The notes beneath the pieces were generated by a model, which was not told the DNA's origin, made no database searches, and saw nothing but the letters and a program-made list of their open reading frames with translations. A program made the position numbers and the translations under genes. A DNA stretch of 42,459 bases from an uncultured Ruminococcus sp. (lineage in GTDB: Bacteria > Bacillota > Clostridia > Oscillospirales > Ruminococcaceae): NCBI GenBank assembly GCA_944388405.1, contig CALXIQ010000023.1, positions 1-42,459 of the forward strand, in the 5' to 3' direction. Below, piece by piece: positions 9,377 to 17,128 of the stretch. Each line of letters opens with the position of its first letter. Positions within the stretch are counted from its first letter, which is position 1.

Positions 9377-9442
9377 AATGGAACCCGCCGCCTTAGGAGG
9401 CATACCTGCCGACAAGCGGCAGCAGGGACATAGGCGACTTGG

Positions 9443-10426
9443 TTATAAAGCGGATTTTACCCACTGGGCATACTCCTGCTTTAGCTCTTCGGGAGCATGG
9501 ATTTTCATCTTTGTGGGAAATTGCAGCATCCACCCCCAAAAGGTAGGGCTTATCTGAACCTTCACCTCAGCGTGAAAAAGCTCTCCCCGTCGGCGTATCT
9601 GTGTATCATGTCCGAATTTATCATACACCACTTCTATCAGCTCGGAGGGAAACTGCAGCGTTACATTCTGCATTTCGCCGCCGTACATTTTAAATGCCTG
9701 CAGCCGATATGCGGCGGCTTTTTTTGAGGTTTTTAACGCCTCGGGGCAGATTCTTTTGCTTGTGATATGTACATTGTCCATTCTGTCTATTCTGAATATT
9801 TTTATATTGTTTGCATATTCTTTTTCTTTGCGATAGCACAAAAGATAATAATTCCCGTCGTCAAGCACCATACCGATAGGTTCCTCGCAATACGCCGCTC
9901 CGTCATGGGCATAGACCTTTTTGCGGTACTCGTTGATATGGAAATAGTTAAACTTTATGCGGCAGTTCTTTTCCACTGCATTCTGAATAACGTCCACATT
10001 TTTATAGATGTCTCCGTTGGTATGCTTCACAGTCATAAAGTGAAGCGATGAGCGTTTAAGAAATTCCCCTTTCAGACCTCCACCCAGATGGGCAAGCTTA
10101 TCAAGCAGCAGCTTTGTTTTATCCTCCGGGATAAAGGATGCGCTTTGCACGGCGTCCATAACGATTTTCAGTTCCGGAATATCAAATTTTCTGCTTGTAA
10201 CAAAATAAATGCTGCTATGCTGTCTGCGTTTTTTCTCCACGGCATATCCGTTTTCCACCAGAGTTTGAATGTCACGGTAAAGGGAACGTCTTTCGCAGGA
10301 AACGCCGTACTTTTCAAGTTCGGCAATAAGCTCCTGCGTAGTTATGCCGTTTTCCGGGTCGGTTCTCAGCTGCAGGATTTCCCATATCCTCAGAAGCTTT
10401 ATTTTCTGATTAGAGTTTTGCGCCAT
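9443..10426 (-). CDS. WYL-domain transcriptional regulator next to cas9
   Basis: The protein is 327 residues from the chosen start. An N-terminal winged helix-turn-helix of the DeoR/YafY type is visible (about 8-70: IKLLRIWEILQLRT, GITTQELIAEL and the recognition part SLYRDIQTLVENGY). A WYL-type domain follows at about 130-230 (FNYFHINEYRKK, PIGMVLDDGNYYLLCYRKE, FRIDRMDN) and then a C-terminal extension about 245-327. The WYL fold is a ligand- or nucleic-acid-sensing module, and WYL proteins are often linked to CRISPR and other defence loci. The start is set by GAGGGG 8 nt upstream; an upstream in-frame Met would lie too close to the promoter. It has its own promoter and reads towards cas9. 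A role in controlling cas9 or tracrRNA is inferred from position only. Confidence 0.88.
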   Translation of the reverse strand: MAQNSNQKIKLLRIWEILQLRTDPENGITTQELIAELEKYGVSCERRSLYRDIQTLVENGYAVEKKRRQHSSIYFVTSRKFDIPELKIVMDAVQSASFIPEDKTKLLLDKLAHLGGGLKGEFLKRSSLHFMTVKHTNGDIYKNVDVIQNAVEKNCRIKFNYFHINEYRKKVYAHDGAAYCEEPIGMVLDDGNYYLLCYRKEKEYANNIKIFRIDRMDNVHITSKRICPEALKTSKKAAAYRLQAFKMYGGEMQNVTLQFPSELIEVVYDKFGHDTQIRRRGELFHAEVKVQISPTFWGWMLQFPTKMKIHAPEELKQEYAQWVKSAL

Positions 10427-10463
10427 ATTACGTCCCCTCTTTTGGAAATTAATTCTTGAGTTA

Positions 10464-10492
10464 ATTATATCATGCATTGTATATTATGTCAA
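10464..10492 (-). promoter_or_regulatory. Promoter of the WYL regulator with a small inverted repeat
   Basis: On the minus strand TTGACA (10492-10487) and TATAAT (10469-10464) are both consensus and separated by 17 bp. Immediately downstream, AATTAA and TTAATT flank an 8-nt centre (10466-10447), overlapping the -10 edge and start site. It is a plausible autoregulatory operator, by inference only. Confidence 0.85.
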
Positions 10493-10534
10493 TATTTCTG
10501 AGTCGCAGTTTTGTGACTTTGGAAAATTATTTGT

Positions 10535-10567
10535 CCGTTACTGCTTTTGCGGTGGCGGATATTTTTT
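10535..10567 (+). terminator. Terminator-like hairpin, left copy of a direct-repeat pair
   Basis: CCGTTAC and GTGGCGG form a 7-bp stem on the + strand RNA (two G-U pairs), followed by ATATTTTTT. There is no + strand gene directly upstream. The 26-nt core (10535-10560) matches 15561-15586 at 22 positions in the same orientation, so the 5-kb transport cassette is flanked by two copies. Confidence 0.6.
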
Positions 10568-10656
10568 ATCTCCGGCCGCTCCCGGAAAATCTTACAAACC
10601 GCCGCTCATATTTTTGTGCATAAGTGCCAAAGTTATTTAAAAATTACCTGTAACTA

Positions 10657-10684
10657 TTGACAATTTTTCTGAATATGCTATAAT
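10657..10684 (+). promoter_or_regulatory. Promoter of the transport operon
   Basis: TTGACA (10657-10662) and TATAAT (10679-10684) are both consensus, spaced 16 bp. Transcription should begin near 10691, leaving a leader of about 160 nt before the first large gene. Confidence 0.85.
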
Positions 10685-10701
10685 GATTTTAAGGATAATT
10701 T

Positions 10702-10755
10702 ATGATGTCAAGTCATAAAATATCTGAGTTTCATCACGTTTTTATGTTTCGCTAA
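10702..10755 (+). CDS. Candidate 17-residue leader peptide
   Basis: A short open reading frame begins ATGATG and ends TAA: MMSSHKISEFHHVFMFR. AAGGA stands 6 nt before the first ATG, an ideal spacing, although it lies almost at the predicted 5' end of the transcript. The frame closes 10 nt before the first arm of the downstream hairpin system. Short leader ORFs ahead of alternative hairpins are the usual setup for ribosome-mediated attenuation, which often controls ABC exporters of antibiotics in Firmicutes. No family match is claimed; coding status is an inference from the ribosome-binding site and placement. Confidence 0.5.
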   Translation: MMSSHKISEFHHVFMFR

Positions 10756-10765
10756 AAAGCGGAAA

Positions 10766-10825
10766 GGCAGGTAGATTCCAATGCAGAAAAACCATATCTG
10801 CCCGTTGGAATTAACCAACGTTTTT
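10766..10825 (+). promoter_or_regulatory. Candidate attenuator with mutually exclusive hairpins
   Basis: Two alternative folds share the same bases. Fold A pairs ATTCCAA (10775-10781) with TTGGAAT (10805-10811) and encloses GCAGA/TCTGC (10783-10787 with 10797-10801). Fold B pairs CGTTGG (10803-10808) with CCAACG (10815-10820) and is followed by TTTTT (10821-10825), a Rho-independent terminator. A third pairing, GGCAG (10766-10770) with CTGCC (10798-10802), is also possible. No known riboswitch class was recognised. Confidence 0.6.
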
Positions 10826-10851
10826 ATATTTTGCGTAACGGGGGTGCTGTA

Positions 10852-12156
10852 ATGAAAAAAAGAGTTATTATAATAACCGCAGCTGTAATTTTGGCAGCCG
10901 CTGCCATAACAATTGCTATTGTGCTTTTTATAAACAACAGAGAAGCCGAAGTTCCTGCCGGAGAAACCGAAGATTCTTATTATCTGATTGCATCTCCAAC
11001 CAATTTATTAGTATACACTGCCAATCATTCTGCTTTCAGTAACGATTTTTTATATTATGAAGCTGTTGACGGGATTTGGGAATATGACCTTTTAAACAAG
11101 ACTTCTGCTAAAATAAACTTTCAAAATAACAATGATGCTCAATTTGACAACTATACTATGCTTGATGGAAATATATATGCCGTTCAGACTGTGTTTAACG
11201 AAATAAGAAAAGACATTGACTACAGCATTGTCAGAATAGATTACAACAGCGGCAAGATTTCAACCATTTATACACCGGATGACTTAGAAAAAAACATCGG
11301 ATTTTTAACTGCGTCTGTTGACGGAAAAATTTACTTTATCGAAGGCTCTTACGAAGAGGATATGGTTGACGAAAACGGATATACCGACTCATTTTCACTG
11401 TTTGAATTTGATCCTGCTTCCGGCAAAAAGTCCGAGCTGTTGAAAGCTGTTAGCTACTATATACATAACGATATAATATATTTTGCAAAGCTTAATGTTG
11501 CAACAAACGCAACAAGGCTTTTCTATTGTGACCTGTCAGACCCATCAAATTCCACGGATACCGGTGTTAATGTTGAGTTAAATGCAAGTAAAAACTCCTT
11601 TTTAAACGGCAGCGATGAAATCCTCATGATGAATCCTTGCTTCTATTATCCATATGATAATAAGGTTTACTATTCAAGCCGCACTAATCAGCTTATGTTT
11701 TATGATATGAACAGCGGCGAAACCTCGGTTGTCTATACTTTTGGCGAAGAAGTCATAATTCACAGCTTTCTGTTTTTTGACGATAAAATTTTGCTGCTGG
11801 TAAATGAGCCGATACCAAAACCTTCACGTTATAGCAGTCAGCTTTGTTTATATTCCCTTGATGCCGATGGAAATATTGAAAAATTGATTGACGTTGTTGA
11901 GTTGAATAAAGATTATGAGTATATGTACGAATGGATAGACTATATTGCGGTGTACAACGGCTGCAACGACTATTTTATTCTTTCGACTTATAATCAGGAG
12001 TTAGGCACTATTGCATATTTAGTTGATAAGGATTACAACATTGTAAAAATAATAGAAAACGGCAACTGGGATTACGAAGCTTATGCGGAGATGAGGAAAG
12101 AAATCGAAGCAGAGATGGAAAATTATTCCGAAATTGCTGAGGAGTTGGGCTTTTAA
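10852..12156 (+). CDS. Membrane-anchored probable beta-propeller protein
   Basis: This 434-residue protein has a short basic N-terminus and one hydrophobic segment (about 4-29) and is otherwise predicted to be extracytoplasmic. The body contains repeated short motifs of the kind LxFYxDLSD, MFYDMNSGETS, IYFxEGSY and YEFDPASGKKS, resembling the blade strands of TolB/DUF5050-like propellers, so it may bind a ligand at the cell surface. The start is the ATG preceded by GGGGGTGCTGTA. It is the first gene of the operon and lies 18 nt before the ABC ATPase. Its base composition is clearly more AT-rich than the permease genes behind it. The molecular function is not known. Confidence 0.7.
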   Translation: MKKRVIIITAAVILAAAAITIAIVLFINNREAEVPAGETEDSYYLIASPTNLLVYTANHSAFSNDFLYYEAVDGIWEYDLLNKTSAKINFQNNNDAQFDNYTMLDGNIYAVQTVFNEIRKDIDYSIVRIDYNSGKISTIYTPDDLEKNIGFLTASVDGKIYFIEGSYEEDMVDENGYTDSFSLFEFDPASGKKSELLKAVSYYIHNDIIYFAKLNVATNATRLFYCDLSDPSNSTDTGVNVELNASKNSFLNGSDEILMMNPCFYYPYDNKVYYSSRTNQLMFYDMNSGETSVVYTFGEEVIIHSFLFFDDKILLLVNEPIPKPSRYSSQLCLYSLDADGNIEKLIDVVELNKDYEYMYEWIDYIAVYNGCNDYFILSTYNQELGTIAYLVDKDYNIVKIIENGNWDYEAYAEMRKEIEAEMENYSEIAEELGF

Positions 12157-12174
12157 CATCACAAGGTGATAACA

Positions 12175-13051
12175 ATGAATGTACTAAAAATCGACAATCT
12201 GTCAAAACGCTACGGCAGAAAGCAGGCGCTTTGCGGTATTTCCTGTGAATTTACCACAGGTATCAAACGCCCTGCTGGGACCGAACGGCGCAGGCAAAAC
12301 CACAATTATGAACTGCATTTCGGGGGTAATTCCCCGAAGCGGCGGAGAGGTCACATATAACGGCGAGGACGTTTTTAAAATGGGTGAAAGCTACCGGGCA
12401 AAGCTGAGCTTTCAGTTTCAGCATCAGCCCTTTTATCCCGGTTACACCGCTCACGATTTTCTTGAGTTTTCCGCCCTGCTGAAAGGCATGGAAAAGGATA
12501 AAATCGACGATGAAATAAAGCGTGTGCTGGAGCTTGTGAATCTTTCCGAAAACATTGGCGACAAGATAAAAACCTTTTCGGGCGGAATGAAACAACGGCT
12601 TGCAATTGCCCAGACAATTCTGAACTCTCCCGAAATTCTGATTTTCGACGAACCGTCGGCAGGTCTTGACCCTTTCGAGCGTGAACAGTTCAAGCGGATT
12701 ATGATGAAGCTGAAAGATAAAAGCATTATTATAATCTCAACTCATATAGTTTCCGATATTGATACTATATGCGACACTCTTGTGCTGTTAAACAAAGGCT
12801 CGGTTGTGGCAAACGACAAACCACAAAAGCTTTGCGACAAAATTCGGGGCATGGTGTGGGATATTCCCAAGGAGGATATCCCATCCCTCCCTTACGAAAA
12901 AATTTACTTTGAGGATACAAAGTCAAAAACCATATCTACAGTAAAACCTACTCAGCACGCAGAGGTCTGCGAACCTACAATCAACGACCTTTATTTCTGC
13001 GGTCAGCTTGATAAAAACATCTTTACGGAAACCGGCGGTGATAGGGTGTGA
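12175..13051 (+). pseudogene. ABC transporter ATPase, interrupted by a +1 frameshift
   Basis: The ATPase of an ABC-2 type exporter is encoded in two overlapping frames. The 5' frame starts at ATG 12175 (AAGGTG 6 nt upstream) with MNVLKIDNLSKRYGRKQALCGISCEFTTG. The rest continues from about 12268 in the next frame: ALLGPNGAGKTT (Walker A), the Q-loop region SFQFQHQPFYPG, the signature TFSGGMKQRLAIAQ, Walker B ILIFDEPSAGLDP and the switch His in STHIVSD. Removing one A from the AAA at 12265-12267 restores a continuous protein (EFTTGINALLGPNGAGK), about 291 residues. All catalytic motifs are otherwise intact. It may be a recent mutation, a phase-variable site or a sequencing error. A GTG at 12245 could start the second frame, but without the N-terminal strand and A-loop. 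Confidence 0.85.
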
Positions 13052-14271
13052 ACATTTTTCGCTTTATGCTGAGAAAAGATGTAAAACGAATGCTTTTGGT
13101 AAGCATAGGGCTGTCGTTGCTTTCCATTGTGTTTCTACTCTTTTCCTGCCGTGATATGTACGCCTTTGAGCAGTATTCCTCCACCTTCCAAAGCTTTTCT
13201 CAAAGTGAAAATCCCTATGAGAGCGTATCTCAAAAGCTGTCTGAAACTGAAAGCGACAGCGTTGACGTCATGACTGAGATAAACGAATTTACAATGTCAA
13301 ATCTCAAGCCCGGCGAACCTCCTGCCGTAATTCCCGACGAGCTGGTCAGTCAGCTGCTCGCTCCTCTGGAGCAAACGGGGAAATACGGCGGCACAGAAAG
13401 TGACGACCGCTCGATGCTGACAATAATGCTTACTCAGCTTGAATCCCAGAACCGCAGCGGCGAGCTTATTGAAAACCGTGTCAGAGGCTACACCCGCAAC
13501 GCCCGCAGAGGGGTAAGAGACATATACTCCCTCGACCTGTCGGAACATCTTATTGACGAATACACAGAGGTGCTTTCATATCAGGAAACCGTAACCGGAG
13601 CTATCGACACCAGAGCCGCCGACGCCTTTGTTGACTATATGTCGGAAGAAATTCTGCTTACACTGGGGCTTTACATACTTTTGTTCTACATATTTTCCTC
13701 TGAGCTTCAAAGCGGTCGTTTCAGAAGCTTTGCAATCACCAAAGCGGGAGCAAGAAAATTCACCGCAAACAAGCTGATAACCGGCTACTGCGCCGCAGTG
13801 ATTTTCACTGTAATCTATTATATGTCCGCATTTGCCGCAATGCTGATTATAAACACCGACGGCTCGCTGCTCTCCGCTCCGATACAGTATCTCAGCGGCT
13901 TTGAGTTAAGCAGCGAAACTATGACGGTAGGCGAGTATATTCTTATGGTGTTTGTTTTAAAGCTGCTGTACGCATTGTTTATTTCCTCTGTAATAATGCT
14001 GGTGTCAATGCTCAGCCGAAAAACCATTGTAGCGGGAACGCTGTCCCTTGGACTGATTATTCTGCTTAAGGTGGCAGCCCCCAACCTTTCGCAAAGCCTT
14101 GCGGGAATGATATTTTCCTGCAGCTTTATAAACATGACAGGCGACATAAATTACATCGACCTATTAACGGTGCCGGTGAAAATCTACTACCTTTATGGGG
14201 CGGTAACAATTTTGTGCACGGCGGCAATTACCGGGATAGTCTGCGTCCTGTCGGGAAAGCGGGGTATGTGA
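13048..14271 (+). CDS. ABC-2-like transporter permease (first of two)
   Basis: The 407-residue protein is the membrane partner of the preceding ATPase. It has one hydrophobic segment near the N-terminus (about 15-33), a long extracytoplasmic loop of about 160 residues, then five or so transmembrane segments in the C-terminal half (about 205-225, 250-270, 297-320, 330-350 and 380-400). This is the topology of ABC-2 exporters. It begins with GTG overlapping the ATPase stop codon by 4 bp, so translation is coupled, and it is followed 1 bp later by the second permease. The substrate is unknown; antimicrobial peptide or lipid export is a common role for such modules. Confidence 0.78.
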   Translation: MNIFRFMLRKDVKRMLLVSIGLSLLSIVFLLFSCRDMYAFEQYSSTFQSFSQSENPYESVSQKLSETESDSVDVMTEINEFTMSNLKPGEPPAVIPDELVSQLLAPLEQTGKYGGTESDDRSMLTIMLTQLESQNRSGELIENRVRGYTRNARRGVRDIYSLDLSEHLIDEYTEVLSYQETVTGAIDTRAADAFVDYMSEEILLTLGLYILLFYIFSSELQSGRFRSFAITKAGARKFTANKLITGYCAAVIFTVIYYMSAFAAMLIINTDGSLLSAPIQYLSGFELSSETMTVGEYILMVFVLKLLYALFISSVIMLVSMLSRKTIVAGTLSLGLIILLKVAAPNLSQSLAGMIFSCSFINMTGDINYIDLLTVPVKIYYLYGAVTILCTAAITGIVCVLSGKRGM

Positions 14272-14272
14272 T

Positions 14273-15367
14273 ATGTACAAATACCAGCTTAAACGGCTTT
14301 TTTCAAAATACCTCCTTGTAATATTAATCTGCGTTTTTGCCATGGCGGCGGTAAAGGCTGTGGTGGTAATCTCAATGAACAACGTGGAGATAATGCCCTA
14401 TCTGACAAAATCCCAGACAGAGCACTACAACGGGCTGCTGGAGGAATCGAGTGGTATGTCCCTGGCAGAAAGGGCGGAATACATTTACAACTACAGCCTT
14501 GAGTCTTCCCAAAATAACAATGCGGATGTCCTTGCCGCAATCAGCAAGTACAATTACAGGCTTGACGACTGTTTTGTTGTAGAGGGAGTAATAAACTACT
14601 CCAAAACGGGCAGCGGGCTGGTTTCGGCGGAGATACCCCTCGATTTGCTGGAAAATGCCACGCTTTATGCCTCCCTCGACCAGCCTGAGGTAATCAACGA
14701 CGAGCCGTTTTTAAAGCTTCTTGAACTACAGTCATGGAGCATTGTCCCAATAGTCATAATGCTTGTTGTGGGAGTGTTTATTGCAGACAGTTATGAAAAA
14801 GGCATACATCTTGTGATAAACATCTCAAAGCAAGCCAAGAAATTTTACAGGTCGAGAGAGCTTATTCTGGCGGCGTTTATATTTTTGCTTCACGGCATTA
14901 ATTTCTCAGCCGACCTGCTGATAAGCGGCTTTGATTTGTCGGCGGAATACATGAACGCCACGGTGCAGAGTGTGAATTTCTTCGGATTTTCCCATATAAA
15001 TCTTACAATCGGGCAGGTAACAGGGTGGCTTTATGTTACAAGCCTGCTGAGCGTTTATATTTGCTATGGGATATTCCTGCTGACGGCACGCAAAGCCCGC
15101 TCAATGAAGATATATATAACCGTCTGCGCAGGGGTTATAATCATAATGTCGGCATTTGCAATTTATCTGCCAAATTCAGCTCCCTATATGTTTGCCGCCA
15201 TAACCGACAAAAATGTAATGCTAAGATGTATAGATTACATACCGTTTATAGGAGCATCGGAAATTGTTACGGTGCTTGCCGTATATCTGCTGATTCTTGC
15301 GGTAATTTCGGCATGGCGGTTTGCGGGCTATCTTAACTTTAACGGCAAAAATGCAAAATGCCGCTGA
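14273..15367 (+). CDS. ABC-2-like transporter permease (second of two)
   Basis: The 364-residue integral membrane protein starts with a transmembrane helix (about 14-33), then has an extracytoplasmic region to about 150, then transmembrane segments at about 152-170, 195-215, 255-275, 283-303 and 330-352. The layout parallels the preceding permease, suggesting a heterodimeric channel. The start ATG lies directly after the upstream stop codon (TGATATG). It is the last gene of the operon and is followed by two terminator hairpins. No sequence family beyond ABC-2-like was recognised. Confidence 0.75.
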   Translation: MYKYQLKRLFSKYLLVILICVFAMAAVKAVVVISMNNVEIMPYLTKSQTEHYNGLLEESSGMSLAERAEYIYNYSLESSQNNNADVLAAISKYNYRLDDCFVVEGVINYSKTGSGLVSAEIPLDLLENATLYASLDQPEVINDEPFLKLLELQSWSIVPIVIMLVVGVFIADSYEKGIHLVINISKQAKKFYRSRELILAAFIFLLHGINFSADLLISGFDLSAEYMNATVQSVNFFGFSHINLTIGQVTGWLYVTSLLSVYICYGIFLLTARKARSMKIYITVCAGVIIIMSAFAIYLPNSAPYMFAAITDKNVMLRCIDYIPFIGASEIVTVLAVYLLILAVISAWRFAGYLNFNGKNAKCR

Positions 15368-15418
15368 AAGCCAAGCCTTTTTAATACAGTCAAATACCTC
15401 CTATATAATTTTTTTCGA

Positions 15419-15459
15419 CCCCCGTTATTCCCTAAAAAGATAGCGGGGGAAACCTTTTT
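15419..15459 (+). terminator. Rho-independent terminator of the transport operon
   Basis: CCCCCGTTAT (15419-15428) pairs with ATAGCGGGGG (15440-15449) in a 10-bp stem with one G-U pair; AAACCTTTTT follows. Confidence 0.8.
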
Positions 15460-15560
15460 CTTAACTTTCACCCCGATATTACATCTCTGCGATTGAATGA
15501 CCCGCTATTTCGCTATAAAATAAGCTTAAACAAACGAAATAAAGGCAGACGACGCAAAAC

Positions 15561-15591
15561 CCGTTACTACTCTTGCGGTAACGGATTTTTT
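15561..15591 (+). terminator. Second terminator, right copy of the direct-repeat pair
   Basis: CCGTTAC (15561-15567) pairs perfectly with GTAACGG (15578-15584), followed by ATTTTTT. The 26-nt core matches 10535-10560 in direct orientation. Upstream at 15541 is AAAGGCAG, also present before the operon's attenuator (10763-10770). Confidence 0.75.
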
Positions 15592-15644
15592 GTACTTATC
15601 TCTGTTATAATTTCATAAAGAAAAATTTTGCGCATAGATAAAAT

Positions 15645-15679
15645 AAAAATCCTGTTATTCTTCCGATAACAGGATTTTT
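15645..15679. terminator. Bidirectional terminator
   Basis: AAAAATCCTGTTAT (15645-15658) and ATAACAGGATTTTT (15666-15679) form a perfect 14-bp stem with A/T tails on both sides. It serves the converging XRE gene and the + strand operon. Confidence 0.85.
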
Positions 15680-15719
15680 ATTTTCGCTGGTATATCATCC
15701 CAGCCAGATAGTCGTTATC

Positions 15720-16001
15720 TTATTTATTCTTATCAAAATATGAAATAAGCGATAGTATGATTTTCTTCTCTTCTCCCGTAAGATTAGATATGTCAACAGT
15801 TTCGGAATATTCAATGCCCAGTAAATAATCGGCGCTGACAGAAAAAGTATTGCAAATCCGGATTAGCATATCAATCGACGGCTGAATATTATCATTTTCC
15901 CAATTACTTATGCACTGCTTGCTTACGTTCAGCTTTTTTCCAAACTCCACTTGATTTATTCCCAGCGACAGTCTTAGTTCCTTTATTCGTTCGTTAAACA
16001 T
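15720..16001 (-). CDS. XRE-family helix-turn-helix regulator
   Basis: This 93-residue DNA-binding protein carries one Cro/C1-type HTH at about residues 4-62: IKELRLSLGINQVEFGKKLNVSK is the helix 1-2 region, QCISNWENDNIQPSIDML contains the recognition helix, and ISADYLLG-type residues close the domain (VSADYLLGIE). The remaining 30 residues form a short helical tail. GGGAG lies 9 nt before the ATG. It is divergent from the membrane protein gene at 16170 and the shared intergenic region has two palindromes, so it probably represses itself and that neighbour. Confidence 0.88.
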   Translation of the reverse strand: MFNERIKELRLSLGINQVEFGKKLNVSKQCISNWENDNIQPSIDMLIRICNTFSVSADYLLGIEYSETVDISNLTGEEKKIILSLISYFDKNK

Positions 16002-16051
16002 TTAAATGCTCCCGTCTGACGTTAAATACCTTGCACTTCAATCTAAATATC

Positions 16052-16103
16052 ACAATACTATTGTACATTAATGCTTGACAAATTATAAATACTATAGTAT
16101 ACT
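16052..16103 (+). promoter_or_regulatory. Promoter with twin palindromic operators for the XRE regulator
   Basis: TTGACA (16075-16080) and TATACT (16098-16103) are 17 bp apart and drive the + strand gene. Palindrome 1 (16052-16064) is ACAAT-ACT-ATTGT; palindrome 2 (16089-16100) is ATACTATAGTAT and overlaps the -10 box. Both contain ATACTAT, 34 bp apart (about three helical turns), as expected for a dimeric repressor binding two sites. Confidence 0.65.
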
Positions 16104-16169
16104 AATATTGGACTTTTGAGCTTTCTTGACATAATCAAAGGTTTAAATTAATTAATGGAGGGTAATAAT

Positions 16170-17051
16170 ATGGATGAAATTAAAATAGTCATAAGCAGAG
16201 AAGCTGTTCACAATTTACACTTAAAAAAATACACTGTTGAAGTTGACGGAAAAGCTGTCGGTGTACTTGAAAACGGCGGAAATTTAGTAATTCCCATTTC
16301 GGAGGGAACTCATGTCGTTTCATTTTTCGCACGCAAGAAATGTGAAAGAACAGTTACCATTCAAACAAATGGTTCAACGCCAATCTACGAAATCCGCACA
16401 AAAATAAACAAAGTAAATGGAAAATTTGAAGTGTACACCTCCGCTGACTGGTTCAGCTCCTTAGACAACGGACAAAACAAAAAATCTAAACATTCGGCTT
16501 TGGAATCAGTTTTAATAGCCATTGCAGTTGTTATTTTTTCAATGTTTGTAATTATTTCCATTGCTTCATCAGACAGTGATGACAAGGTATCAGTTTCTGT
16601 AGCATCTCAAAGCGACAGCAATAGTGAAAACACCAAAGATGCCTCCCAAAATGACAACAATGGAAATGACGATGTAATTATTTATTATGATGACAACTAT
16701 ACTGTTACTTTCACAGAGCTTGAGGATATGGGACTTGACGATTTAGGTGTTTCAATGTATACCATGACCCTGATGGTGGAAAATAACAGCGACCAAAATA
16801 TCGCAGCGACATTACATGACAGCTATGTTAACAATACTCAGGTAACATTTCTGGGCGGCTCCAGCGGTTTATCATTAGACGGAGTTGAACACGGTAAAAA
16901 AGCTTATTTAGTATATTCCTTTGGAGCTGCTAATCTTAACTTAAGCAGCATTGAAGATATTAAAACAGTTGAATTTTCTATCCATTTTAATAATGCTGAA
17001 GATTTTTCCACTATTCTCGAAACTGACAAAATAGTCCTTGAACTTTCTTAA
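16170..17051 (+). CDS. Membrane protein with N-terminal PEGA-like and C-terminal extracellular domain
   Basis: The protein is 293 residues from the ATG that follows GGAGGG by 8 nt. Residues about 1-85 form a small beta domain with the pattern YTVEVDGKAVGVLENGG and ISEGTHVVSFFA, similar to a PEGA domain but lying on the N-terminal, probably cytoplasmic, side. A single transmembrane segment is at about 109-132. A Ser/Asp/Asn-rich linker (about 133-170) leads to a beta-rich C-terminal domain (about 175-293) of the immunoglobulin-like type often seen in Firmicute surface proteins. The gene is AT-rich compared with cellobiose phosphorylase next door. Its function is unknown; control by the divergent XRE regulator is likely. 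Confidence 0.7.
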   Translation: MDEIKIVISREAVHNLHLKKYTVEVDGKAVGVLENGGNLVIPISEGTHVVSFFARKKCERTVTIQTNGSTPIYEIRTKINKVNGKFEVYTSADWFSSLDNGQNKKSKHSALESVLIAIAVVIFSMFVIISIASSDSDDKVSVSVASQSDSNSENTKDASQNDNNGNDDVIIYYDDNYTVTFTELEDMGLDDLGVSMYTMTLMVENNSDQNIAATLHDSYVNNTQVTFLGGSSGLSLDGVEHGKKAYLVYSFGAANLNLSSIEDIKTVEFSIHFNNAEDFSTILETDKIVLELS

Positions 17052-17076
17052 GCTTAATTGATTTTTATATTTATAC

Positions 17077-17111
17077 AAAAAACGAGCGGCTCATACGAAC
17101 CGCTCGTTTGC
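17077..17111. terminator. Bidirectional terminator
   Basis: AACGAGCGG (17081-17089) pairs with CCGCTCGTT (17100-17108), with A-rich and T-rich flanks. It separates the converging membrane protein and cellobiose phosphorylase genes. Confidence 0.88.
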
Positions 17112-17128
17112 TTTATAAACTTATCCGA

